DNA of 64,000 nt from Aliikangiella sp. G2MR2-5 (lineage in GTDB: Bacteria; Pseudomonadota; Gammaproteobacteria; Enterobacterales; Kangiellaceae). Where the stretch lies: contig NZ_JADPQF010000008.1 in NCBI RefSeq assembly GCF_015687155.1, positions 124,001-188,000 on the forward strand. The letters are read 5' to 3'. This document shows, piece after piece, positions 8,640 through 16,911 of this stretch. The position numbers and the translations under genes are program-made. The first letter of the stretch is position 1. Every line of letters starts with the position of its first letter. A model generated the notes under the pieces. That model was given only the letters and a program-made list of their open reading frames with translations, made no database searches and had not been told where the DNA came from.

Positions 8640-9443
8640 ATGAAAATTCTGATTCTATTTAATTACGATCTTGCAAGTAATTACGCGTTAAATCTTCTTC
8701 TACCAGAGTTACAACAACATCAATTAAAACTGTGCTTTTCGACTAACGTAGGAAATGCTTCGGAAAAACCGGTAGAGCTGGAATACCTGACTTTTGTGGA
8801 ACAACAATTGCTAAAAAATTTGATATTTCCTTATTCAGATAACCTGGATAAAGGTGGCAAACAACTCTATTCTTTTGAATCTCTATCCAGTCAATTCAAT
8901 GCTGAATTGAAAAGCTTTAACTATATCAATGATGCTCAGGGTATCAAGGAGCTACAGGAATTTAAGCCTGAACTAATTCTGTCTGTTCGTTTTGGCAAAA
9001 TACTCAAGCAATCCGTGATCGATATTCCCTCTTTAGGAGTACTCAATTTACATTCCGGTATACTGCCTCAGTATCAGGGAGTTATGGCGACTTTTTGGGC
9101 GATGAAAAACCAGGCGAGTGAGTATGGTTCAACCCTTCATTGGATTGACAGTGAAGCTATTGATGCAGGTCCGGTAATTACGCTTAATCGACTCCTGCTT
9201 GACCGCAAAAAATCCTATCTGGAGAATGTTCTGGCACTATATCCGAGCGGATGCTTCTCAATGGTAGAAGCAGTTAATCTCCTCGCATCAGGTAAAGAGA
9301 TTGAGAGCATCGCTCTTCAGGGCAGCTCAAATTACTATTCATTCCCGCAAAAATCTGACCTGGATGACTTTCACTCCAGAGGATTACAGTTGGTCAACCC
9401 GGTCTGGGCATCAGACTTTTATCGACAGTATTTAACCGGCTAG
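8640..9443 (+). CDS. Formyltransferase-fold protein (Fmt/GART-like), orphan
   Basis: A 267-aa protein with the catalytic core of 10-formyl-tetrahydrofolate-dependent formyltransferases. The motif GVLNLHSGILPQYQG supplies Asn136 and His138, and SEAIDAGPVI supplies Asp175, the Asn-His-Asp triad of GART, Fmt and ArnA. It lacks the C-terminal OB domain of methionyl-tRNA formyltransferase, and no Fmt-type neighbour (def, rsmB) is present. The N-terminal 110 residues are divergent. Such stand-alone members often formylate amino sugars or peptide amines, but the acceptor here is unknown. No clear ribosome site precedes the ATG. It sits alone between a small hypothetical gene and a secreted lipase. 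Confidence 0.8.
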   Translation: MKILILFNYDLASNYALNLLLPELQQHQLKLCFSTNVGNASEKPVELEYLTFVEQQLLKNLIFPYSDNLDKGGKQLYSFESLSSQFNAELKSFNYINDAQGIKELQEFKPELILSVRFGKILKQSVIDIPSLGVLNLHSGILPQYQGVMATFWAMKNQASEYGSTLHWIDSEAIDAGPVITLNRLLLDRKKSYLENVLALYPSGCFSMVEAVNLLASGKEIESIALQGSSNYYSFPQKSDLDDFHSRGLQLVNPVWASDFYRQYLTG

Positions 9444-9858
9444 CAGAGCAGAGCTTGCCCGAAAGAAAGATGGTTAAAATGTGCTGCTGAAGCGCAACTG
9501 AGTCGTCACTTATTGATCGAACCATTATCTCAGATTAATAATGTTTCAATGGTTAAAAGTGTGACACAGTTCACATAAAATGGCTGTATTAAATATCTCA
9601 TTGGACAGACCTCTGAACACAGACCAGTATTCTCTAGCTTGAAATCAATTTTAAGATCGCTGCAGAAATTCGGCTTATAACTAAAAAAATCCAGTAGCAA
9701 GAATTTAGCGCAAAGCGACGTTCAAACTAGTTCTATCGCGCTTGTTTTATCTTGAGTTGTCACTCGAACCGATTTTCTATCAAAAACATTTTGAGCATTT
9801 TTATCGTAGTTAGGTCCGGCATCGCCGGTTTTATCAACTCGTTAATAAGGCTTTAACA
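9444..9858. other. 415-bp non-coding upstream region of the lipase gene
   Basis: No open frame with a credible start was found. The stretch contains a CRP-type palindrome at 9560-9575 and an AT-rich remainder. It most likely holds the promoter and a long leader for the lipase-like gene at 9859. A small hairpin, GTCCGGCATCGCCGG, lies near 9811-9825, shortly before the start codon. Confidence 0.5.
9560..9575. promoter_or_regulatory. CRP/Vfr-type binding site
   Basis: TGTGACACAGTTCACA matches both half-sites of the CRP consensus TGTGA-N6-TCACA exactly. It lies 283 bp before the lipase-like gene, the next gene downstream. A class II start would fall near 9609, leaving a leader of about 250 nt. 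No convincing -10 hexamer is evident at the right distance, so the promoter geometry is uncertain. Confidence 0.6.
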
Positions 9859-11937
9859 ATGAAAAATACTTATAACTTCGCGAGAGTCTCTCTAGGAAGA
9901 GTCGCTCTTGTAACAGGGATGTTAACTTCTCTTTCCTTCTCGGCCATTTCAGCTCAACCCAAGCATGTTATGGCAGCTCCTCAGCATATGGACGCACAGA
10001 GGTTAGTATCGCCGGAAAAATCAGGTGTATTTAGTCATTCAACGATGGTGCGAGTGACTATCAACAATGAAACTGAGCCGTCAAAATCACTAAACACTAA
10101 GATGTCGTCGGCTAAATCACAGTCAAAACCTTTTACTCAGAAGATTTTTTTCGATGGAAGTCAGGACAGCCCGATGGTCTTATTGGGACCCAACGCAAAC
10201 GACTGGATGATGAATGTGAGAGATAGTAATGGTTTTGAGGTTTATCAGGATACTGAAAGTGCTCGTCTTAAAGCACAGGGACAAAAGGTGACTATTGGCA
10301 ACCAGGACTTTAATGGCCGTCAGTTTGTTATCAACTCTCCCAGTGTTGGCGAGTGGCAGGTTTCCGTACGCAGCTTAAATGGTAACGGAAAAGAAAAAGG
10401 TTTCTTGCTTTATAAGGGAGACCCCGAGTTTAAGCTTTACTCGTATAGAGATACTCAGTTTACAACCCTAAACAACGAGCTCAATGTTGTTGCCTATTTA
10501 GTTGATTCGAAACGAGCTGTGGGACAAAGAGCCGAGTTACTTTCGAGAAGCCCGGTAACCAGTAGTATTACCCGAGCTTTTGTAGAAGTAACCTGGCCTG
10601 ATGGAAGTAGCAAAAAGTTCAAACTTAATGACAGCGGCGTCAAAGGTGACAATGTTGCGGGTGACGGAAAGTACTCGATAAAGTTACCTACTGATCAGTT
10701 GGGTGTTTATAAAACACAGGTTTATGTAGAAGGTACCAGACCTGACGGTATTCAATATTCCAGAAGCGTTGCCGATCTTTATCCTGTAGAGTTGGTCTCT
10801 CATCGACTTGCAGAAAAGCAGGGAAGTATTAATTATCTCTCAGATAATCTGGCACAGGTTAGTATTCCGGTATTCCAGTTCAATCAAACGAATCAGGTTT
10901 TTGTCAGCGGAGAAGTTTACGCCACAGATCTCAATGGAAAACTACAACCAGCTGCCTGGCTTGGAGGTTTGGCTCAGACAGAAAATTCAAAAGGTGGTGC
11001 CCAGTCGCTCAACTTGCAGTTTGATACCCGCTGGTTAACCCGCCTGAAACTCGCCGCACCAATACAGATTCGCCATCTTAAGTTCCAGCACGCTATAACC
11101 CATGTTCCTCTGGTTGAGTATCGGTCATTGAACCTGATGGCAGATCCGGTGCTAAGTAATTCTCTTGTTAGTAAGGCTCAAAGTCTGGCTGCGACAGCTA
11201 TCGATGCGAACAGTTTCGATGGTATTGAAAGTAGCATGTATGCTGCGAATGCTCCGATTAAAAGAGAAACTACAGCCACAGCTAATCCAAAATTGATGCT
11301 GGTGCATGGCTATTGCTCGGGTGATGTTTGGAATAGTAGCGAGTTTTCCAATGCTGTAGAGTTTCAGGATTTCAACAAAAACCGAAGCCATGAAGAGTTT
11401 GCACAACTCATTCTAAGCTTTGGATCTTCCTATTCATCCTACGGGATAGTGGCTCACAGCCAGGGAGGAGCTGCAGCTTTGCACTTGTATAGTCGCTATT
11501 GGAGTGGTTTGGACTATGCGTCAGGTGGGCGTTTGATTCAGTCTGTTGGTACGCCCTATCAAGGCACAGCGTTGGCTGGAAATCTGGCACTCATTGGTGA
11601 TGTTTTTGGTGCTGGCTGCGGCACCAACACTGACCTGACATATAGCGGGGCTGCTAACTGGCTGTCTACTATACCAAGCTGGGCCAGGGCGGAAGTTGAC
11701 TACTATACGACATCGTTCAACACTCGTTGGTGGGCCTATGATTATTGCCACCTTGCGACTGATATGTTCCTTGATGATCCTGAAGATGGGACAACTGAAA
11801 AGTGGTCGGGACAGCTTTCCGGAGCCGCAAATAAGGGGCATAAAAAAGGTTGGTGTCATACTCGAGGAATGCGAGATCCGGCACAGTATCAGGATGCTGG
11901 CCGAAATAATGCTATGGATGACAATGCTGCACGATAA
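9859..11937 (+). CDS. Secreted alpha/beta-hydrolase (lipase-like) with large N-terminal beta region
   Basis: A 692-aa exported protein. The signal peptide (hydrophobic core VALVTGMLTSLSFSAISA) is followed by a long beta-rich N-terminal region, about residues 40-430. In it, WPDGSSKKFKLNDSGVKGDNVAGDGKY resembles a choice-of-anchor/Ig-like module seen in proteins called conditioned medium factor (family memory, not checked). The C-terminal part is an alpha/beta-hydrolase: oxyanion-hole LVHGYC at His483-Gly484 and nucleophile elbow AHSQGG with Ser534, like triacylglycerol lipases. Later Asp and His residues (the DLTYSG and KKGWCHTRGM regions) are candidates for the rest of the triad. The substrate is unknown: lipid, polyester or peptide ester. 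It stands alone with its own terminator and a CRP-type site upstream. Confidence 0.8.
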   Translation: MKNTYNFARVSLGRVALVTGMLTSLSFSAISAQPKHVMAAPQHMDAQRLVSPEKSGVFSHSTMVRVTINNETEPSKSLNTKMSSAKSQSKPFTQKIFFDGSQDSPMVLLGPNANDWMMNVRDSNGFEVYQDTESARLKAQGQKVTIGNQDFNGRQFVINSPSVGEWQVSVRSLNGNGKEKGFLLYKGDPEFKLYSYRDTQFTTLNNELNVVAYLVDSKRAVGQRAELLSRSPVTSSITRAFVEVTWPDGSSKKFKLNDSGVKGDNVAGDGKYSIKLPTDQLGVYKTQVYVEGTRPDGIQYSRSVADLYPVELVSHRLAEKQGSINYLSDNLAQVSIPVFQFNQTNQVFVSGEVYATDLNGKLQPAAWLGGLAQTENSKGGAQSLNLQFDTRWLTRLKLAAPIQIRHLKFQHAITHVPLVEYRSLNLMADPVLSNSLVSKAQSLAATAIDANSFDGIESSMYAANAPIKRETTATANPKLMLVHGYCSGDVWNSSEFSNAVEFQDFNKNRSHEEFAQLILSFGSSYSSYGIVAHSQGGAAALHLYSRYWSGLDYASGGRLIQSVGTPYQGTALAGNLALIGDVFGAGCGTNTDLTYSGAANWLSTIPSWARAEVDYYTTSFNTRWWAYDYCHLATDMFLDDPEDGTTEKWSGQLSGAANKGHKKGWCHTRGMRDPAQYQDAGRNNAMDDNAAR

Positions 11938-11961
11938 TCTTTTGCGTTAATATCCAAAAGA

Positions 11962-12000
11962 GAAGGCCGGCTTATTCTGGTTGTAATTCCGGCCTTTTCC
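11962..12000 (+). terminator. Rho-independent terminator after the lipase gene
   Basis: GAAGGCCGG at 11962-11970 pairs with CCGGCCTTTTC at 11989-11999 across an 18-nt loop, 25 bp after the lipase stop. The T-run is short, so termination may be partial. Confidence 0.65.
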
Positions 12001-12240
12001 GCAGTCAATAATTGCCGTCAATTATGCCTTAAGGTCGATTTGAAATTATCCAATTTAGAAACTTACTATTTTCTCGTTATTGCGTCATCGTCAATCCAGC
12101 AAATCTCTTAATAATCCATGCGCATTCAATAGATGGCTTTGTCGCGTTAATATGACACTGGTTGTTACATTTGTACAAACTCAAAAATGCTCTTCCTCGC
12201 TACAATAAACCCAACGGAGGCGATAAGGAGAACAACCAAA

Positions 12241-12573
12241 ATGAGAAGCGCTAGAACTGCCCGCTACTTTCAAGCAAGTTCTTTTTTCAAACGCATAAAA
12301 AGCGCGTTTAAAGAAGTGTTTGAACATCCGGTGGGACGGCCAGCAAAAAAAGCTGTAATCACCGTTGTCGGCGTTGTGGTGACTCTTCTAGGTATAGCCC
12401 TGATTATTCTTCCCGGTCCTGCATTTTTATTGATACCCGTGGGCTTAGGAATTCTGGCAATTGAATATCCGTCTGCGAGAAAGTGGTTAAGAAAGTTTCA
12501 ACACTGGATGACAGTATCGGCCAAAAAAGCGGATGATTTAGTCGACAGATTTAAAAGAAAAGGTCGCGCTTAA
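12241..12573 (+). CDS. PGPGW-type small membrane protein
   Basis: A 110-aa inner-membrane protein. One hydrophobic hairpin (about residues 44-76) carries the family signature LIILPGPAFLLIPVGLGILAIEYP, matching the putative transmembrane PGPGW family of unknown function, although the final Gly-Trp of the name motif is replaced here. Basic residues flank both ends. The frame is open from an ATG at 12187, but the ATG at 12241 has an AAGGAGA ribosome site 9 nt upstream and starts the conserved region, so I chose it. A terminator follows. It is monocistronic. Confidence 0.75.
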   Translation: MRSARTARYFQASSFFKRIKSAFKEVFEHPVGRPAKKAVITVVGVVVTLLGIALIILPGPAFLLIPVGLGILAIEYPSARKWLRKFQHWMTVSAKKADDLVDRFKRKGRA

Positions 12574-12630
12574 GCGATTTATACCGAATTTATTTTTTAG
12601 CTCGATTTTTACTATGTGACTCTCCCCTCT

Positions 12631-12656
12631 GCCGGCCTTGTGCCGGTATTTTTTTA
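12631..12656 (+). terminator. Rho-independent terminator after the PGPGW gene
   Basis: CCGGC at 12632-12636 pairs with GCCGG at 12642-12646, extended by a T-A pair, and is followed by a run of seven T (TATTTTTTT). Confidence 0.75.
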
Positions 12657-12854
12657 TCCAGGAAAAGTAAGGGGGGGAATTAATGGTTTTCATTAAGTGA
12701 TAAGTAATAAGATATAGAGCGAGAAAGTTTGGTATCGAGCTTACGGGGTTTGAATTATGTTATTCATTTCGAATGACAGTGATAGACTGGTATCTCTCTA
12801 AAGGGGGCATTTTTGCTTTTTTATAAAAGCTAGGAAAACTTTAATTCAAGAGAA

Positions 12855-12925
12855 TTTCGCAGCGCTGCGCTTTCCTGCGAGTAACTTTTTGTCAAGAGCA
12901 ACAAAAAGTCACCAAAAAATGCCCA
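12855..12925 (+). repeat. Interspersed double-hairpin repeat, copy A
   Basis: The first part is TTTCGCAGCGCTGCGCTTT and then CCTGCGA. The second is a hairpin with GTAACTTTTTG at 12881-12891 facing CAAAAAGTCAC at 12902-12912 around TCAAGAGCAA, followed by CAAAAAATGCCCA. The second part matches copy B (55297-55335) and the first part matches copy C (55728-55783, opposite orientation). Confidence 0.7.
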
Positions 12926-13220
12926 ACGCTCAGGCCGCTGGGCCAGCGCAATTGACTCTTGATAAGGTCTCGGCACTACCTAATCGCCCACCAACGGTTT
13001 GTACTTACGCCCCACCCTCTAGTAGGACCTCTCTATGAACCATGAATAATACATTTTCAGTTGTGACTATAGTCGTTGGCAGAACTACCTTTGGGGTTAA
13101 TAGAGCCAGAGCCGATCGAAATAAGTTAAAGGTTTATATGGATTTTACAGCCTGAATTTAACTCAAATCGTAACCACGGCGCTAAAGCAAGCATGTTCAG
13201 CTTTTGGCTGCAATTATACC

Positions 13221-13238
13221 GAGAGGGCGATAGCAATT
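13221..13238 (+). repeat. 18-nt repeat shared in inverted orientation with 55405-55422
   Basis: GAGAGGGCGATAGCAATT occurs here, and its exact reverse complement occurs at 55405-55422. Both copies lie in gene-free DNA next to copies of the double-hairpin repeat, so this is probably another module of the same dispersed element. Confidence 0.7.
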
Positions 13239-13296
13239 ATCAGTTTTATCCTGGATAAAGTTTTAGATGGCAATAATGCGCTCATGTAAGAGTGCC

Positions 13297-13316
13297 AGCG
13301 CAGCGGTGCGAAATAA
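13297..13316 (+). repeat. Partial repeat copy D
   Basis: AGCGCAGCGGTGCGAAATAA differs at only 2-3 positions from the corresponding block of copy C (AGCGCAGCGATGCGAAACAA, about 55767-55786). Confidence 0.55.
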
Positions 13317-13456
13317 GTTTTAGAAACTTTTATGAAAAGTTAAAGTCCCCTTTAGATAACAAGCTATCATCTGGACAATCGCCTGATTTCTGAACAAACA
13401 GAATTCAAATATGTCTGACTAAATCTGAACCGATACAGATAAAGTTCCTAACTCCT

Positions 13457-13756
13457 TCAATTGGTAAACAAACCAACTGCCAATTCGACATAAATCCACA
13501 AAAACAATACAAGAATAATAGCACCGGAAATTAGCCAATACTTTCTGGATATCTTTCGAGCGATTAAAATAAACAGACTGGCCGATGTGAACAGGAGAAT
13601 TCCCATCACAAGAAAATCGAATGGGCCCCAATTAACGTCATTGGAATATTGCGTCGCGATCAAAGGGACAAATAAAAAGCCGCCAGTAGCCAAAGCTAGC
13701 CAAAGAAAAATCTTGTTGTGATAAATGATACTATTTTTGTCTGTCACGATTTTCAT
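13457..13756 (-). CDS. Small membrane protein, three predicted helices, unknown function
   Basis: A 99-aa hydrophobic protein with three likely transmembrane helices (about 15-35, 45-65 and 72-95). Charged RKISRK lies between the second and third. I do not recognise the family. It starts 35 bp after the stop of the CPA2 antiporter gene in the same direction, so it may be the last gene of the norQ-norD-antiporter run. Confidence 0.65.
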   Translation of the reverse strand: MKIVTDKNSIIYHNKIFLWLALATGGFLFVPLIATQYSNDVNWGPFDFLVMGILLFTSASLFILIARKISRKYWLISGAIILVLFLWIYVELAVGLFTN

Positions 13757-13791
13757 TCCGCAATTATTAGCTGGTGGTGATATTCAGCATA

Positions 13792-15000
13792 TCAGTCATC
13801 CATATATTTGCCAAAATTCTTATAAAAAAGCCTGAGCCAGAAGGGAGTAAACAGAGTGGTGTAGGCAATAACCATTACAACCGTTGCATAAATTTCGTTG
13901 TTAAGCAGTCCTGATGTTCTGCCAAGTTCGGCAAAGATCAAGCCCACTTCACCACGAGGAACCATTGCCATTCCGGTCACAACTCTGCGAGCAAATTTTT
14001 CACGTATTAAAATTGCGCCTCCCATTTTACTAACGATTGCAATAGCCGTTAGTGAAACCGAGAAATACCAGAAGAAATGTGACGTCCAGTCTATCTCGCT
14101 CAGGTCCAGGGAAAGCCCGACCATGACGAAAAAAATTGGTGTAAACAGCTGAATGATTGGTTTCATTTCTGAGTGTACGTGATCGGAAAATTCAGGGTCA
14201 GCTCTTAATGAAACCCCAAATGGAATGAAAAACCTCTGAGAAAGAGCTAGTCCTGTCGCAAAACCTCCGAGCAACTCGGGAATTCCTATGGCGTGAGATA
14301 ACCATGCCAGTGACAACACCAGAGATACTATTGTTGTTGGTACTAGCCCGGGAATTTTGCTCATTCCCTCAAATCGTCGAATGATAAAACTAATTGACTT
14401 GGCAATAGTGGGAGCGACCAGGAAGAAAACAATCATGAAAAGCAGGATACGTGCAGCACTAGTAAGATCGATACTGCCGGTTTGAGAAAAATCAAATAAT
14501 ATGGCGAGTAGCAACACCCCCATAATATCGTCAAGTACCGCAGCTCCTAGTACGATTTGACCCTCTTTGCTTTTATCTCTCCCTATGTCTGTCAATGAGC
14601 GCATGGTAATACCAATACTGGTAGCTGTCATAGTTCCTGCGATCAGTAGCGAAACCAGCTGCGGTAAGTCAAACACATAGTAACTTAATCCAAAACAAGT
14701 GACGAAAGGAAGAACGAATCCGCCTGTTGCAACAATAATTGATTTATTTCCCGTATTTACCAGGTTCTGAAGATTAGTTTCCAGGCCTATTTGAAATAAC
14801 AGAAGAATAATGCCAATTTCTGCCAACACGCGAATCATGCCATCTGGTTCGATGAGACCAAGAAATGTCGGTCCTAACAAAATGCCTGCACATAGCTCGC
14901 CTATTACACTGGGTATATTAAAATTGGCAGCAATTTCGCCAAAAATGCGAGCGATTATTAAGATAGCTGCAATCTGAAGTATAACCGTTGATGTATCCAT
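13792..15000 (-). CDS. CPA2-family cation:proton antiporter
   Basis: A 402-aa polytopic membrane protein of the monovalent cation:proton antiporter-2 family (KefB/GerN/NapA type). It exchanges Na+ or K+ for H+ across the inner membrane. Twelve or so hydrophobic helices span the whole length. Family landmarks are GELCAGILLGPTFLG near residue 36, the unwound-helix region with AAVLDDIMGVLLLAILF (the Asp-Asp ion-binding pair) and MVPRGEVGLIFAELG near the C-terminus. There is no C-terminal TrkA-N domain, so it is not a full Kef channel. It begins 29 bp after norD in the same direction, close enough for co-transcription. Whether it has any role in denitrification is unknown. Confidence 0.88.
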   Translation of the reverse strand: MDTSTVILQIAAILIIARIFGEIAANFNIPSVIGELCAGILLGPTFLGLIEPDGMIRVLAEIGIILLLFQIGLETNLQNLVNTGNKSIIVATGGFVLPFVTCFGLSYYVFDLPQLVSLLIAGTMTATSIGITMRSLTDIGRDKSKEGQIVLGAAVLDDIMGVLLLAILFDFSQTGSIDLTSAARILLFMIVFFLVAPTIAKSISFIIRRFEGMSKIPGLVPTTIVSLVLSLAWLSHAIGIPELLGGFATGLALSQRFFIPFGVSLRADPEFSDHVHSEMKPIIQLFTPIFFVMVGLSLDLSEIDWTSHFFWYFSVSLTAIAIVSKMGGAILIREKFARRVVTGMAMVPRGEVGLIFAELGRTSGLLNNEIYATVVMVIAYTTLFTPFWLRLFYKNFGKYMDD

Positions 15001-15029
15001 AGCAGTCTTTATTCGATTAAAAAGCGAGA

Positions 15030-16874
15030 CTATTTGGTTAGTAGAGAATACAGCTTGGGTAGTTTCTCTGGTAGCTCCGTCGCTCTTTTTACTTTGATAT
15101 AATTGGCCGAACCAAAGATATAAGGTAAATAATTATTGTCCTCATCGTCAATAGTAACGCAAAACACTCTGATACCTTTGGTAAAGGCTTCATGAACTGC
15201 ATGTTTAGTGTCTTCAATACCATATCGGCCTTCGTATAGATCAATATCGTTTGGTTTTCCATCACTTAACAATAATAGTAGTTTAGTTTCGGTAGATTCG
15301 ACTTCCAGGAGATTGGTAGCGTGCCGAATAGCAGTACCCATGCGCGTGTAATAGCCTGGAGAAAGGGATGAGATTTTATTGCGGATTGCTTCAGATTGGT
15401 TTTCATCAAAGGTTTTTATCGGATAATAACGAACCATATCTCGTCGTTTTGAGGAGAAGCCACCAATGGCAAACCGGTCCTGAGTAGCTGACAATGCTTC
15501 TGAAAAAAGATAGAGAGAATCTTTGATTATATCAATTACTCTGGAGTCATTACTGACGTAACTATCAGTCGATAAGCTGAGGTCTGCGAGCAACAGGCAA
15601 GATAAGCTTCTTAAATTCTGGCGAAGTTCCATATAAAGATTATCATCTTGCTTTACCTGGCCATTGAGTTCGTCTGCTCGTCTTAAAATAAACCTTTCGA
15701 GATCAATTTCACTGCCATCAGGCTGACCTCGAAGCCACTGCTTTTGCATCGCCAGAAATTCAAACTGTGCCTTAAGTCGTTTTGCTCTCTCTCTTAATTT
15801 CGACGAAAAAGCGTGGGAATCGATGCGTCGAGGTTCCATTAAGTGAAGTCGACAATAATCTTTTTGTAAAAGTGATTTTCGATAATCCCACTCAGGTAAT
15901 TTGATACCTTCGTTAATCGTGATATCGTCTTGATCGGAGCCCGGCAAATCGAGGTCGAATTTTAGTTTTCCGGCTTTGGTTTCTGCGCCACGAACAACTG
16001 ATATTTTATCGATATCCTCTGCCGCCATGCTCGCGTTATCTTCTTCGTCTTCATCTGCTGTTCGGTCGACCGGAATAAATTCTGTCCATGAAAATATACT
16101 TTCCAGACGAAAAGCCATTAACCCATCTTTCTCGTCAATATCGCTGGTATATTCGCCTTTTTTACGAATATTGAGTTTTTTGCCCTTCTCTCCTTTAGCA
16201 TGATCAGATGAATCGATTGTATCTTTTAAGCTGGATTTGATTCTCTCAGCTTCTACAGGAAAGGGATCGCACCATAGCGGAACAGGAAAAGCTTGCCTGG
16301 GATCAAAATCGGGATTTTCTTCCAAAATGGTTTTTGCTGATTCAGGATTACACAGAAGTTCGCGAATAGTCATTTCAGTGGCATCCGCTTTTAGCGTTTT
16401 GATGTGTTCTCTTATCTTTACATGTTGGGTCGCGAGAGCATGATAAATCTTTCTCAATCCAGGAAATTTTTTTAGTGTTTGACTCACTGCATCACAATTT
16501 TTTTTGAGCCAGTTAGCTTCGGCATCGGGTTGATAGCTAGCCGCTAATGCAACTAGCCATAAGTAGGCTCTTTTATTGAGTTCCTTATCCGGATAAATTG
16601 CCATATTTTTTGGCAAATACAAATTATTATGACCAATTGATGCTAGCTCCAGTTTTTGTTCGCTACTGGCAAGACGACTTAAAAAGTTTCGCTTTCCCTT
16701 CCAGTTTTTGTTGAGCGAATCCTTAAGCTCAAGAGCAAGATCTCCACCAAACGCACGAAACTGGACTGAAAGTGTATGGCGAACATCATTTAGTTCGACT
16801 TGAGCATCGGGAAACTCCATCGAGGCTGCTTTTGTTATGTATTTGTGCCATAGCTGGCCAACAAACTCTTCCAT
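15030..16874 (-). CDS. norD: NorD, VWA-domain protein for nitric oxide reductase activation
   Basis: A 614-aa cytoplasmic protein that works with the MoxR-type ATPase NorQ to assemble or activate nitric oxide reductase, probably by metal insertion at the FeB site. The long helical N-terminal part is followed by a charged linker (acidic DEDEEDN around residue 270). The C-terminal von Willebrand A domain has a clear MIDAS: DLSLST (D-x-S-x-S), RMGTAIRH supplying the Thr, and LSDGKPND supplying the Asp. The ATG at 16874 is preceded by GAGAAA. It lies 37 bp after norQ in the same direction. Chaperone pairs of MoxR and VWA proteins are standard; assignment as NorD rests on similarity in layout and on position beside norCB. 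Confidence 0.9.
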   Translation of the reverse strand: MEEFVGQLWHKYITKAASMEFPDAQVELNDVRHTLSVQFRAFGGDLALELKDSLNKNWKGKRNFLSRLASSEQKLELASIGHNNLYLPKNMAIYPDKELNKRAYLWLVALAASYQPDAEANWLKKNCDAVSQTLKKFPGLRKIYHALATQHVKIREHIKTLKADATEMTIRELLCNPESAKTILEENPDFDPRQAFPVPLWCDPFPVEAERIKSSLKDTIDSSDHAKGEKGKKLNIRKKGEYTSDIDEKDGLMAFRLESIFSWTEFIPVDRTADEDEEDNASMAAEDIDKISVVRGAETKAGKLKFDLDLPGSDQDDITINEGIKLPEWDYRKSLLQKDYCRLHLMEPRRIDSHAFSSKLRERAKRLKAQFEFLAMQKQWLRGQPDGSEIDLERFILRRADELNGQVKQDDNLYMELRQNLRSLSCLLLADLSLSTDSYVSNDSRVIDIIKDSLYLFSEALSATQDRFAIGGFSSKRRDMVRYYPIKTFDENQSEAIRNKISSLSPGYYTRMGTAIRHATNLLEVESTETKLLLLLSDGKPNDIDLYEGRYGIEDTKHAVHEAFTKGIRVFCVTIDDEDNNYLPYIFGSANYIKVKRATELPEKLPKLYSLLTK

Positions 16875-16911
16875 TTTTCTCGGCTGCTTTAATCTAGTGG
16901 ACTACCATTAT

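Larger units (their letters stand above)
12657..13456. other. Gene-free 800-bp repeat-bearing region
   Basis: No credible gene is seen; the longest short frame (37 codons, from 13042) has no supporting ribosome site. The stretch holds three elements that recur in the 55.1-56.0 kb intergenic region: a double-hairpin unit at 12855-12925, an 18-nt block at 13221-13238 and a GC-rich block at 13297-13316. The remainder is AT-rich and unremarkable. Confidence 0.6.

Noticed and set aside
13042-13155. 37-codon frame in the repeat region
   Set aside because: No ribosome site, no recognisable sequence, and it lies among dispersed repeats.
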